The notes under the pieces: model-generated
The model's input: only the letters and a program-made list of their open reading frames with translations
Told to the model about the DNA's origin: nothing
Databases searched by the model: none
Source of the DNA: Methylomonas sp. LW13
Lineage (GTDB): Bacteria > Pseudomonadota > Gammaproteobacteria > Methylococcales > Methylomonadaceae
NCBI RefSeq assembly: GCF_016865255.1
Contig: NZ_CP033381.1
Coordinates: 2,728,001 to 2,792,000 of the forward strand
Reading direction: 5' to 3'
Length of the DNA: 64,000 bases
Program-made: the position numbers and the translations under genes
In this document: positions 45,921 through 53,811 of the stretch, one piece after another
How the letters are laid out: each line of letters starts with the position of its first letter
Position numbering within the stretch: position 1 is the stretch's first letter

Positions 45921-46330
45921 TGGCATTTAATACAAAAGAAGACGGCTGCGATGAGGTAATGGGTGAAATCAACGTCACGCCCCTGGTGGATGTGATGTTG
46001 GTACTGCTGGTGGTGTTTATCGTCACCGCGCCCCTGTTAACCCAGGCGGTACACGTCAACCTGCCGAAAACCGCGGAAACCGCGCCGCCGGATGACAAAC
46101 AGGCGTCTTACTTGAGTGTCGATGCGCAAGGCAAAATCTATATCGATAAACAGGAGTTTCCGCTGGAAATCATCGAAGGCGAATTGCGCAACCGCCTGGC
46201 GGCTAACCCGGAGTTTGCGTTAAATCTGAACGCGGACGACGCGGTGCAATACGGCATCGTTGCCAAGGTGATGTCATCCATCGAGCGAGCCGGCGTCACA
46301 AAGCTGTCGGTTCTGACGGTTCCGCAATAA
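45920..46330 (+). CDS. exbD: Biopolymer transport protein ExbD
   Basis: A single-span protein of 136 residues. The membrane helix (about 20-40) has the essential Asp in VTPLVDVMLVLLVVFIV. The periplasmic domain follows, with VDAQGKIYIDKQEFPLEI and a C-terminal VMSSIERAGVTKLSVLT. Its ATG overlaps the exbB stop (TAATG). Forms the ExbB5-ExbD2 motor with ExbB. Which TonB-dependent receptor it serves is not visible in this window. Confidence 0.95.
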   Translation: MAFNTKEDGCDEVMGEINVTPLVDVMLVLLVVFIVTAPLLTQAVHVNLPKTAETAPPDDKQASYLSVDAQGKIYIDKQEFPLEIIEGELRNRLAANPEFALNLNADDAVQYGIVAKVMSSIERAGVTKLSVLTVPQ

Positions 46331-46488
46331 ATCATGAACTGGCCGGGTAACAAGTTTGCCCGGCTAGTTAATCGCGGCGCCAAACGCTGCCGCACAAGCA
46401 CAATCCGAACCACGCCAAAACCAAGGATGCAGCCGCTGCGTCCAGGGTTTCGTTGCGTTTAGGAACAAACTTTTAGGAGAACTGTACG

Positions 46489-47382
46489 ATGGCGCGCAAG
46501 ACCGCTCAAGACTTTCATCCGGAAGCCTTACAAGCTTTTGACAAATATGTGCACGGCGATATTTCCCGGCGGGATTTTTTATCGTCGGTACCTAAATACG
46601 CCTTATTAGGCCTGACCGCCGAAGCGTTGCTGGAAGCGCTGAATCCGCGTTTTGCCGAAGCGAAGCAAGTCGCCGACGACGATCCGCGCATTAAAGCCAC
46701 GTATGTGGAATATCCCTCCCCACATGGTAACGGCAGAATTCGTGGTTACCTGGTGCAACCGGCCAAAGCGGCAGGCAAACTGCCCGTGGTGTTGGTTATC
46801 CACGAAAACCCAGGTTTGAATCCGCATATCCAAGACATCGCCCGGCGCCTGGCGCTGGATAATTTCATTGCCTTCGCACCGGACGCACTGTTTACCTTGG
46901 GTGGTTATCCGGGCGACGAAGACAAAGCCCGCGAATTGTTCCAAAAACTGGATAAAGAAAAAACCCAGGCCGACTTTTTGGCGGCGGCGCAAGCCATCAA
47001 AATATTACCGCAAAGTAACGGTAAGCTCGGCGCGGTAGGATTTTGCTACGGCGGCGGCATCGTCAACTTCCTAGCCACCCGGCTACCGGATCTAGGCGCC
47101 GGCGTACCGTTTTACGGCGCCCAACCCGCCGCCGATCAGGCCGCAAAAATCAAGGCGCCGTTACTGATCCATTACGCCGGCGTCGACGACCGCATCAATG
47201 CCGGCTGGCCGGCCTATGAAGCGGCCTTGCAAAAAGCCGGCGTCAATTACGAAGCCCACACCTATCCAGGCGTGCAGCACGGCTTTAACAACGACACCAC
47301 CCCACGCTACGACGCCGCCACCGCCAAGCTGGCTTGGGACAGAACCATCAGTTTCTTCAACGCTTATCTACGCGACAGTTAA
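46489..47382 (+). CDS. Tat-exported dienelactone hydrolase family protein
   Basis: A 297-residue alpha/beta hydrolase. The N-terminus has a twin-arginine motif (SRRDFL, Arg27-Arg28) and a hydrophobic stretch (YALLGLTAEALLEAL), so export by Tat is likely. The catalytic Cys is in GFCYGGGIV (about residue 187), Asp in HYAGVDDRI and His in QHGFNND, the Cys-Asp-His triad of carboxymethylenebutenolidase. SD TAGGAGA. The substrate is unknown. It follows exbD by about 160 bases and precedes the cytochrome b gene. Confidence 0.9.
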   Translation: MARKTAQDFHPEALQAFDKYVHGDISRRDFLSSVPKYALLGLTAEALLEALNPRFAEAKQVADDDPRIKATYVEYPSPHGNGRIRGYLVQPAKAAGKLPVVLVIHENPGLNPHIQDIARRLALDNFIAFAPDALFTLGGYPGDEDKARELFQKLDKEKTQADFLAAAQAIKILPQSNGKLGAVGFCYGGGIVNFLATRLPDLGAGVPFYGAQPAADQAAKIKAPLLIHYAGVDDRINAGWPAYEAALQKAGVNYEAHTYPGVQHGFNNDTTPRYDAATAKLAWDRTISFFNAYLRDS

Positions 47383-47400
47383 ATCATCGGGAGAATTTCA

Positions 47401-48111
47401 ATGAAAGTGGAAGTGCATATTTGGGATTGGCCATTACGCCTGTTTCATTGGTTGTTGGTCATAGCTGTGGTCGGCGCTTACGCCACCGGCAAACTGGGCG
47501 GCAATCTGACCGATTGGCATGCCCGCTTCGGTAGTTTGATTCTGGGCTTGCTGGTATTTAGATTGATCTGGGGCTTCATCGGCACCACCCATGCCCGTTT
47601 CGCCAGTTTCTTTCCGACCTTTTCCAGACTGGTGGAATACGTTAAAGGCGAATGGCAAGGCGTCGGCCACAATCCCGCCGGTGCGATAGCGATTATTGCT
47701 TTGCTGGCAGTCTTAAGCTTTCTGGCCGTCACCGGCCTGTTCGCCAACGACGATATTGCTTTTGAAGGCCCGCTGTTTCATAGCATCGATAAAGAACTCA
47801 GCGACAAACTGAGCGGCTGGCACATTTACGCGGTGAATATCCTGCTGGGCTTGGTAGCCGTGCATGTCAGCGCGATTGTCCTGTACCAACGCCTGAAAAA
47901 AACCAATCTGGTCGGCGCCATGCTGACCGGCAAAAAGCAATTGCCCAGATCCCTGGCGCCCTCCCCGGTCAAACCGGTCGGGCCGTTCCGTTTCGTCATC
48001 ACCTTGTTGATCGCGGTGACGGTAGTCTGGGGCGTTTGGAGCGGCGGCTTTGTGAATTATCTGGCGCCGTTGGCCAGCTTCCAAACGGCTACGGCCCATC
48101 CAAAAACTTAA
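47401..48111 (+). CDS. Cytochrome b561-family membrane cytochrome
   Basis: A 236-residue inner-membrane b-type cytochrome with four helices (about 10-30, 40-60, 90-115, 140-165) and a further C-terminal anchor. Histidines in WPLRLFHWLLV, LTDWHARFG, WHIYAVNILLGLVAVHVSAIV are the expected haem ligands. SD GGGAGA precedes the ATG. Family members pass electrons between quinones, periplasmic proteins or metal reductases. Co-transcribed with the following cytochrome c', which may be its electron partner. Confidence 0.92.
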   Translation: MKVEVHIWDWPLRLFHWLLVIAVVGAYATGKLGGNLTDWHARFGSLILGLLVFRLIWGFIGTTHARFASFFPTFSRLVEYVKGEWQGVGHNPAGAIAIIALLAVLSFLAVTGLFANDDIAFEGPLFHSIDKELSDKLSGWHIYAVNILLGLVAVHVSAIVLYQRLKKTNLVGAMLTGKKQLPRSLAPSPVKPVGPFRFVITLLIAVTVVWGVWSGGFVNYLAPLASFQTATAHPKT

Positions 48112-48146
48112 ACGTTACATTTTCTACAACCACAAGGAGTTAACCC

Positions 48147-48608
48147 ATGAAATTGAAACTGATAGTCGCACTGGCGCTGGGCGCTGCCACGACGGCGGCC
48201 GTGGCCGGCGAAGTGGAAGACCAAATCCGCTTCCGCCAATCGGCCTACTCGTTTTTGGGCTGGAATACCGCGAAAATCAAAGCGCAGGCAGCCGACCATC
48301 CGGAAACCTTTAACAAGGATCAGGTAATCGCGGCCGCTAACGCCGTTGCTGCAGTCGCCAATTCCGGCCTGCTCAGCCTTTACGGGCAAGGCACCGATAA
48401 AGGCACCGGCTGGAAACCGACCCGTCTGAAACCTGAATTTTTCGAAAAACAGGACGAAGTAAAAGAAATCGAAGCGACTTTCATCAAGGAAGCCAACGAA
48501 TTGCAAAAAGTGGCGGCCAATGGCGATGCGGCGGAAGTTAAAGCCCAATTCGGCAAAGTCGGCGCTACCTGCAAAAGCTGCCACGATCTGATCCGGGTTC
48601 GCGAATAA
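48147..48608 (+). CDS. Cytochrome c' (periplasmic c-type)
   Basis: A 153-residue exported protein with a Sec signal (MKLKLIVALALGAATTAAVA). The helical bundle has Arg/Phe/Tyr at the N-terminus of helix A (IRFRQSAYSFLGWN) and the haem site CKSCH near the C-terminus (about 142-146), the usual place for the cytochrome c' family. Cytochrome c' binds NO and CO and may buffer nitric oxide. SD AAGGAG is clear. Follows the cytochrome b561 gene. Confidence 0.93.
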   Translation: MKLKLIVALALGAATTAAVAGEVEDQIRFRQSAYSFLGWNTAKIKAQAADHPETFNKDQVIAAANAVAAVANSGLLSLYGQGTDKGTGWKPTRLKPEFFEKQDEVKEIEATFIKEANELQKVAANGDAAEVKAQFGKVGATCKSCHDLIRVRE

Positions 48609-48677
48609 TTCCATCGGCTCCAAACGCCAAACATCCAGCGTTAAGGCATTTCCAGCCGGCAACTCGGCTTGTCGGGA

Positions 48678-48702
48678 CTTGTCCGAGCCCTACTCGGACG
48701 AG
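48678..48702 (+). terminator. Terminator-like hairpin after the cytochrome c' gene
   Basis: CTTGTCCGAG and CTCGGACGAG form a 10-bp stem (one G-T pair) around a CCCTA loop, about 70 bases after the cytochrome c' stop and followed by TTCCATTT. The T-tract is weak. Confidence 0.55.
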
Positions 48703-48930
48703 TTCCATTTCCAAACTACGAATAGAAACACCCGCTCGTTCAGATATACCTACACGTCATATCGCGTTTGACCACTTTCCTAAAAATCGGCATGCCTGGC
48801 TTTGCGGCTGCACTTCTAATTTAGGCATATTAATTTCAAATATTATCGTTTTATTTAATGAGTTAGTTTCGCTACCCTCTGCGTTTATTAGCAAACCATC
48901 AGTTATTAGGGATTTACTGGACAGATACTC

Positions 48931-49779
48931 ATGCCTTTACAACAATTAGTCGAATATTTTAACGATAGACTGGAGCAGGAACACAATAACGGCTTACGGC
49001 CGTTTGTGCTGGATAACGGCGCGGTGCACGGGGCATTCGGCCCCATCTGCATCGGCAGCAGATTGTCGCCGCTGCGCCAGACTTTGCGCACGGCCAATGT
49101 TACCGGTCACATTGCGCAACTGAACGTGTCCACTATTCACAAACAAACGATACAAAGCAGCGAGCTGGAACAATATCTGGCCCAGCCCCAGGCCGAACAG
49201 GCTAATGTCGAGTCCATCATCAACTTCGACCGGATGTCGCGAGCCGTGCATATGCTGAACTATTTGCCGCAAGCGCATCTCGACGAATTATTGTTTCTGG
49301 AAGTCGACCCTCGGCACATTCTCGGTGTCAAGGAAGATCACGGCGCCTATTTTGAAGAGGTCATAGTGGCCTGCGGCCTGCAAACCGCCAACGTCACCAT
49401 CACACTGACAGCAAACAACGCCTATGCCGGTTTTTATCAATTGCTGCTGCGCGGCCTGCAAAATTATCAACGCCGCGGTTACCAACTGGCATTGAAGTTT
49501 GATTATCACTCGCTGGAAAAATCGGCCTTCGAGTTAATTACTCGCGCTGCGCCCGACTTCGTCGGCATCTCGGCGCTGGAATTGGACCGCATCCGCGACA
49601 ATAAACTCCTGGAAAAACTCCAACAATTAAGCAGTTTGGCAAGCTCGATCAACAGCCGAAGCTTCATACTGCAAATCGATGACAAACGCACAGCCGCATT
49701 GGCTCGTAACACCGGCTTTGATCTGGTACAGGGAGACTATTTCGAACGAAGCGTCGAGCTCTCTGCGGCCAACGGCTAA
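48931..49779 (+). CDS. Degenerate EAL-domain protein, probably not catalytic
   Basis: A 282-residue protein with the overall layout of EAL phosphodiesterase domains: a helix, YQLALKFDYHSLEKSAFELI (where the DDFGTGYS loop would be), FVGISALELDRIRDNKLLEKL (the KID segment position), and GFDLVQGDYF replacing the final QGY. The EAL triplet, NLS, DDFG and catalytic acids are absent, so c-di-GMP hydrolysis is unlikely; ligand or protein binding is more plausible. The N-terminal 130 residues are unknown. Ends before a strong hairpin. Confidence 0.65.
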   Translation: MPLQQLVEYFNDRLEQEHNNGLRPFVLDNGAVHGAFGPICIGSRLSPLRQTLRTANVTGHIAQLNVSTIHKQTIQSSELEQYLAQPQAEQANVESIINFDRMSRAVHMLNYLPQAHLDELLFLEVDPRHILGVKEDHGAYFEEVIVACGLQTANVTITLTANNAYAGFYQLLLRGLQNYQRRGYQLALKFDYHSLEKSAFELITRAAPDFVGISALELDRIRDNKLLEKLQQLSSLASSINSRSFILQIDDKRTAALARNTGFDLVQGDYFERSVELSAANG

Positions 49780-49796
49780 TTCAAAGCAATCGGCAC

Positions 49797-49828
49797 AAAA
49801 AAGCCCGCGTAAAGCGGGCTTAGCTTTT
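49797..49828. terminator. Bidirectional rho-independent terminator
   Basis: Stem AAGCCCGC/GCGGGCTT with a GTAAA loop (49801-49821), six A upstream (so a T-run on the minus strand) and TTAGCTTTT on the plus strand. It follows the EAL gene by about 17 bases and could also stop minus-strand transcripts from the right. Confidence 0.85.
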
Positions 49829-49829
49829 A

Positions 49830-50110
49830 GACACGGCTGGGTAAATGGGCTATTTGAGCTCATAAATCTTGTCGCAGACGCCAAAATTAAGCGCCACCAA
49901 TCTACCGCGGCTTCAGGCAGTCTGCCTGCATCCATTGCATAATCCAACGCAGCGCCTAGCTCGCATCGTAATATCCCAGCCTGCACGAGCGATATTGCAG
50001 CGTACTTTTGAATCAAATCAAAAGCCATTGCTCGGCTAATTAAAGTGGATCATAAATCCGCCATGTCGCTTAGCATCGTGTAAAACATCCTCGCAATTTC
50101 AGTTGAAGCC
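49830..50110 (-). pseudogene. Decayed minus-strand frame of unknown family
   Basis: Reads as protein in one frame: STEIARMFYTMLSDMADL, an in-frame TGA at about 50050, then IQKYAAISLVQAGILRCELG and LDYAMDAGRLPEAAVDWW, continuing until the terminator. The composition (helical, Ala/Leu-rich) is coding-like, but no family is recognisable and a stop interrupts it. Likely a gene relic truncated at its 3' end by the region's rearrangement. Confidence 0.35.
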
Positions 50111-50390
50111 TCTGAGGCACTATGGCGGTAAACATGTCCAGTTGGCTTCTAATACTGGATCACTGCGAGAATCACACTGGTTTTTCAAAGCCTCCCAGGC
50201 GACAATAGCCAATAGAAACGACACAGCCGGCCAATGACCAATCGATACCTGCCGAATACATCCATCAATACAGCTTCTATAGCGACAAAATCAGATTCTC
50301 ACCTTCGCAGACAAACATATTCCAGGGTAACCATCAAACGCCATTCCCGCCCAGGTTGCAAAGCTGTTGCGGTGCAGGCGTAGAATTGCA

Positions 50391-50680
50391 TTTGGTATAG
50401 GTTTTTTTTACGAATGAAGGCACATGTACAACCTGAAGGAACCCATACTAAAACCTACACTACCCGCTAAAGTGCAGATAAATTTTTATAAGTGTCGATA
50501 ATATTTTAATAAAAAATATTACTTATATATCAAATATTTAAAAATGAATAACCAGAAAACACAAGGCGCCAAGCAAGACGAGAAAATGCAACACACGCCG
50601 ATGATGCAGCAATGTATTACCCATGAAATATAAGGATTTTTTTATATTAAACTTAATTTACTATACTAAAACCTATACTG
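50391..50680. repeat. AT-rich segment with repeated ATACTAAAACCTA motif
   Basis: ATACTAAAACCTACACT at 50445-50461 and ATACTAAAACCTATACT at 50663-50679 differ at one base and lie 218 bases apart. A third related element, GGTATAGGTTTTTT at about 50391, is the inverted form. The intervening DNA is strongly AT-rich. It could be a direct-repeat relic of an insertion, or iteron-like binding sites; no gene is intact in the segment. The wider 49.8-51.45 kb region is without intact genes. Confidence 0.45.
50544..50633 (+). pseudogene. MutS N-terminal fragment (mutS relic)
   Basis: A 29-codon frame (ATG 50544 to TAA 50631) carries KMQHTPMMQQC. The HTPMMQQ motif is the beginning of MutS mismatch-binding domain I (M-Q-Q-Y in functional MutS). 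The rest of MutS is missing, the frame ending a few codons later in AT-rich DNA. I read this as a stranded 5' end of a mutS-like gene. A chance match in a short frame remains possible, since it rests on about seven residues. Confidence 0.5.
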
Positions 50681-50793
50681 TCACTAATGAAACGCCTCAT
50701 CGTCTCAATTCCTTGGCTTTTAGGTGCCAGATCTTCACAACACACTCTTTGTTGTCAGAAAATTTCACACTGAAATTATGATGTTTTTCTGCT

Positions 50794-51080
50794 GACTCCG
50801 CATCCCTGTGGCTCGCCACTAAAGTCCAAGTCGCTCACGTTGGCTTTGACTCATTATCGGATGGCATGGTTGGCAGCACCATTGATTCGATTCTGTTGAC
50901 GGATCTGGCCGCCGTCGTTAGCAATCGCTACAACTATGACGTCTCGGAATGGCCCGTGGCTGTCTTTGTCCACGAGGCGACGTAAGTCTCATCAATGATC
51001 TCTTCATTCAGGTTTTGAACAAAGGCCGAGGCGCCAAGATTCACCCGTTCATCGCCACGGAAAGCAGTTGTTTAACTTGA
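50794..51080 (+). pseudogene. Decayed plus-strand frame with a -1 frameshift
   Basis: Frame one reads SASLWLATKVQVAHVGFDSL, then DSILLTDLAAVVSNRYNYD and WPVAVFVHEA until a TAA at 50983. Shifting by one base at about 50976, it continues GDVSLINDLFIQVLNKGRGA then KIHPFIATES to a TGA at 51078. The two halves join smoothly at the shift, which indicates an indel in a former coding region. The family is not recognised. Confidence 0.4.
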
Positions 51081-51150
51081 TTCTCTGATTATTGGATAGT
51101 GATGATTGGCTTTTTGGAATCTCAAATCCGCTACACCACACAACGCTGGT

Positions 51151-51450
51151 TTGATCGATCGATTGTTCGTTACTACCGGCTTTCTAGTCGATGTCGCCGG
51201 CCGGGAACACGTGGCTTATTCCGGCTATTTATTGCGGAAGAAATCGGCGTAGGTCGACCAAGCGCAGGTGTTTACCAAGGCGATCGCAGTTCTGATTTTT
51301 TTACACCGATGACACGCCTGCTTACTCACTCTTCTCCCTGGAGGCCATCGGAAAAGCTAAATCTTAGTCTTCCGCTTTTTCACAAGGGATGGCAAAGATT
51401 ATCTTCACCCGGCCCTGCTCTCCACGCACCCCGAGTTTTACCCTAGCTCG
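51151..51450 (+). pseudogene. Decayed plus-strand frame, several disruptions
   Basis: Starts with LIDRLFVTTGFLVDVAGREH then VAYSGYLLRKKSA, then a TAG at 51250. It continues VDQAQVFTKAIAVL and, after a frameshift, YTDDTPAYSLFSLEAIGKAK, then another shift and DGKDYLHPALLSTHPEFYP. The long coding-like segments broken by a stop and at least two indels are the mark of a pseudogene. I do not recognise the family. Confidence 0.4.
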
Positions 51451-51470
51451 GCAGTTAGACCGCTTTCCGC

Positions 51471-52346
51471 TTACACCAAAGGCAGATAAACATCGGTAAC
51501 CTGTTCGTGTTCGGCCGTTTCAGACACGCGTTTGATGTAATGAAAAAATACCGGAAATTCCCGCAATTCCTCACCACTTTCCGGCAGCCACTCCCGGTAG
51601 AGGTAATAAACACTGTCGCTGATACGGTCGGTTGAACCGATATGGCGCACCACGGCGTATCGCCCTTCCGGAATCTGCTTGTTGACCACGCCGTGCAAAT
51701 TGGCCGGCACGAGTTGCTTGACCTCCCCGCAGACATCGAATCGGAATGAGTCCGTGGGCGTGTTAGTCGGGTCGTCATACGCGATACCAAACGTCCGACT
51801 GCTGATGATCGGCGACAAGCCGCTTTGCTTACGCCAGGTTATGAATTTTCTGACCGTGTCCATAAGCAGGCTGGGTGATGCACGGTGCTCCAGCGCTGCG
51901 ACTAGGGTTTCTGAAAAATCGACGATGGTAACGTTCATCCGGGGACTCCTTAGGCGTTTGGGTAATAGCATGCGCTCATTCCATGGCTGCCATGCCGGGT
52001 GCTTTCGAAATTGAGTAGGCGTTTGTCCAATGCATTTTTTGAACGCGCGGGAAAACGATTCCGCATTCTCGAAACCGGCGTCCAGGCCAATATCGGTAAT
52101 GCTGCGCCGCTCCTGAAATACCAGTTGGTAAGACGCCTTGCGTAAGCGCAATAACCGAATGTAGCGCGTCGTGCTCAACCCGGTGTAAGCGGAGAACTGG
52201 CGTTGAAAGTGAAATCGGGAAAAATTGGCCTGTTTGCTCAGTTCGTCGACCGACAACGGCTTGAACAGATGTTGGTCTATGTAATCGAAAACCCTATCGA
52301 AACGCATGGCATAGGCCGCGCTGGCCGTTTTATCGTCCACTTTCAT
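51471..52346 (-). CDS. AraC-type regulator with GyrI-like effector domain
   Basis: A 291-residue regulator. The AraC DNA-binding double helix-turn-helix is at the N-terminus (about 10-115, with LSVDELSKQANFSRFHFQRQ and LDAGFENAESFSRAFKKCIG then QTPTQFR). The C-terminal part (about 130-291) has the GyrI-like small-molecule domain, with FGIAYDDPTNTPTDSFRFDV and PEGRYAVVRHIGSTD. Such proteins respond to toxic or drug-like compounds, as Rob and SoxS relatives do. Target genes unknown; the surrounding detoxification genes are candidates. Confidence 0.9.
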   Translation of the reverse strand: MKVDDKTASAAYAMRFDRVFDYIDQHLFKPLSVDELSKQANFSRFHFQRQFSAYTGLSTTRYIRLLRLRKASYQLVFQERRSITDIGLDAGFENAESFSRAFKKCIGQTPTQFRKHPAWQPWNERMLLPKRLRSPRMNVTIVDFSETLVAALEHRASPSLLMDTVRKFITWRKQSGLSPIISSRTFGIAYDDPTNTPTDSFRFDVCGEVKQLVPANLHGVVNKQIPEGRYAVVRHIGSTDRISDSVYYLYREWLPESGEELREFPVFFHYIKRVSETAEHEQVTDVYLPLV

Positions 52347-52543
52347 ACCTCCTCAATCGAGCGCTACTGTAACAAGCGCCTAATCTTCGCGCCTTACTCA
52401 ACGTGCTCAATTGATACCGGAAATGCGTAGAACAAATGGAATGCACTGGCGCGAGTGCGGCAGATCGTCGGACGCCACCGTTTTGCCGACCACACGGGAG
52501 GCGGGGCCTGCCAGGGATGCAAGCGTGACAGAAATATCGCCAC

Positions 52544-53080
52544 TCAAGTTTCGGCGACACAATGGCCTGCTGTCCGCTGCGAGTGGCTGTCCATGTAGTC
52601 GTAAAAAGCCTGCCCGTGCGCCAATTCGAACGGCACGCCGCTGCGCACGCCCTGTTCCAATTGTTCGAACCACGGCCGGCTCATTTCCGGCGAATTGTGC
52701 ATCAGCACCATCGCCCGCACGCTTTGGGGATGATCCGGGCGCAAACAAGACGAAAGCTTGTTGTTGCGGAAGCGACGCGGCGAGACTTCCTCGAACACCC
52801 CCACCGCCGCCAGCATGCGCAGCAAGCGGTAAAGTGCATCGGCGTCGGCGGCGACTCGTTCGGCCAGGGTTTCGGCGCTTAACGCGCCATCGGCCAGCGC
52901 GTCGGCGATATCTAGTCGCGCGGCGACATACAACGCCCGCGATTGCCAATAAGCCGAACCGATCTGGATCAGGCGGAACGGCGCCGGCACGAGTTTATTG
53001 GGCAGGTTTTGTAGCCAGGCGCCGAATCGAGCGAGTTTGGCGAAACGGCGCACCGCGCCGGCATTCTTTTGCAATCTCAT
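52544..53080 (-). pseudogene. Truncated SAM-dependent O-methyltransferase (N-terminal dimerisation part only)
   Basis: A 178-residue frame with the plant-type/bacterial O-methyltransferase dimerisation region: QIGSAYWQSRALYVAARLDI, ETLAERVAADADALYRLLRM and SPRRFRNNKLSSCLRPDHPQ, then HGQAFYDYMDSHSQ, where the Rossmann domain should begin. The frame then ends in TGA, so about 160 C-terminal residues, including the SAM-binding GG-loop, are missing. A second frame beyond shows a short unrelated coding-like stretch (52410-52540). Start is coupled to the TetR gene (ATGA overlap). Either a pseudogene or an abbreviated gene. Confidence 0.7.
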
Positions 53081-53694
53081 GTCAATGCTCCCGGTTGTGC
53101 GATGGCCATGCCAGCCGCCAACAGTTTGCCGTTAAGCGCGGCGAGTTCGTCGAGGAAGGCTTCGTCCATCTGCCCGCCCATCTGTTCCTCGAAGATGTCT
53201 TTCAGCAGCATGGGCATCATTGCAAGGCTGACGAAAGCTATCCGCGCCACGTCGGGATTGATCGCCTGATCGACCTGACAGCTTGCCTTCAGTTGTTCCA
53301 GCCGCCGCGCGCCACCGCTGCGGCCACGTTCCAACAATTGCAGGATAAAACGTCGGCCCGGTCCGTGGTTGAGGGCAAGCACCTTGAGAATAAGCTTGGG
53401 AAACTCGGGATGCTTGCACATGGTGTCGTAATAGAAGCGCAGATATTCGGTGAAGCCGCCGACGTCGGACAGCGTATCGCTGTCGAGCATGTCCAGGATG
53501 GGCTTGAGCGTCTCACGTATCATCTCTTCATAGAGACCTTCCTTGTTGCCGAAGTAATAACGGATCATCGAGACGTTCACGCCTGCCTTGTCGGCAATTG
53601 CACGAGTGGTAACCTTGTGGTATTCGTCGGCAAGGAAACACTCCAGCGCCGCCTTGAGCAGTCGCGCGTAAACCGGATCGCGAATATCGTTCAT
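53077..53694 (-). CDS. TetR-family transcriptional regulator
   Basis: A 205-residue regulator from the ATG at 53694 (AGGA upstream). The N-terminal TetR helix-turn-helix is plain: LLKAALECFLADEYHKVTTR, AIADKAGVNVSMIRYYFGNK then EGLYEEM. The ligand domain (about 60-205) ends with hydrophobic helices. It is probably an autoregulator controlling the downstream truncated methyltransferase gene, to which it is coupled (TGA/ATG overlap). A palindrome 70 bases upstream is a likely operator. Confidence 0.93.
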   Translation of the reverse strand: MNDIRDPVYARLLKAALECFLADEYHKVTTRAIADKAGVNVSMIRYYFGNKEGLYEEMIRETLKPILDMLDSDTLSDVGGFTEYLRFYYDTMCKHPEFPKLILKVLALNHGPGRRFILQLLERGRSGGARRLEQLKASCQVDQAINPDVARIAFVSLAMMPMLLKDIFEEQMGGQMDEAFLDELAALNGKLLAAGMAIAQPGALT

Positions 53695-53763
53695 CGTAAA
53701 ATTCCTGCAAGCCAAGATGGCGGCAGATTAGCACCGGCGGCTCAGGGGCTCTAGCGTTTTCGC

Positions 53764-53787
53764 CAATCAAGATGCGCGGTTTGATTG
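53764..53787. promoter_or_regulatory. Candidate TetR operator: 7-bp inverted repeat
   Basis: CAATCAA (53764-53770) and TTGATTG (53781-53787) are perfect complements with a 10-base spacer. The site lies 70-93 bases ahead of the TetR start and between it and the upstream gene on the same strand. TetR proteins bind such dyads, usually with shorter spacers, so binding is inferred only. Confidence 0.45.
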
Positions 53788-53811
53788 AACTACGAAAGGA
53801 AGCCGTCGCAG

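Noticed and set aside
46341..46367. GCCGGG/CCCGGC hairpin after exbD
   Set aside because: A possible terminator but without a T-run and with a large loop; not listed as a feature.
52407..52543. Second coding-like frame after the truncated methyltransferase
   Set aside because: It ends IPFVLRISGIN and vaguely recalls YbaY-type lipoproteins, but has no start, no signal peptide and too little length to call.
52411..53754. 447-codon plus-strand frame opposite TetR and the methyltransferase
   Set aside because: Long because of high GC; Arg/His/Ala-rich text without motifs, antisense to well-supported genes.
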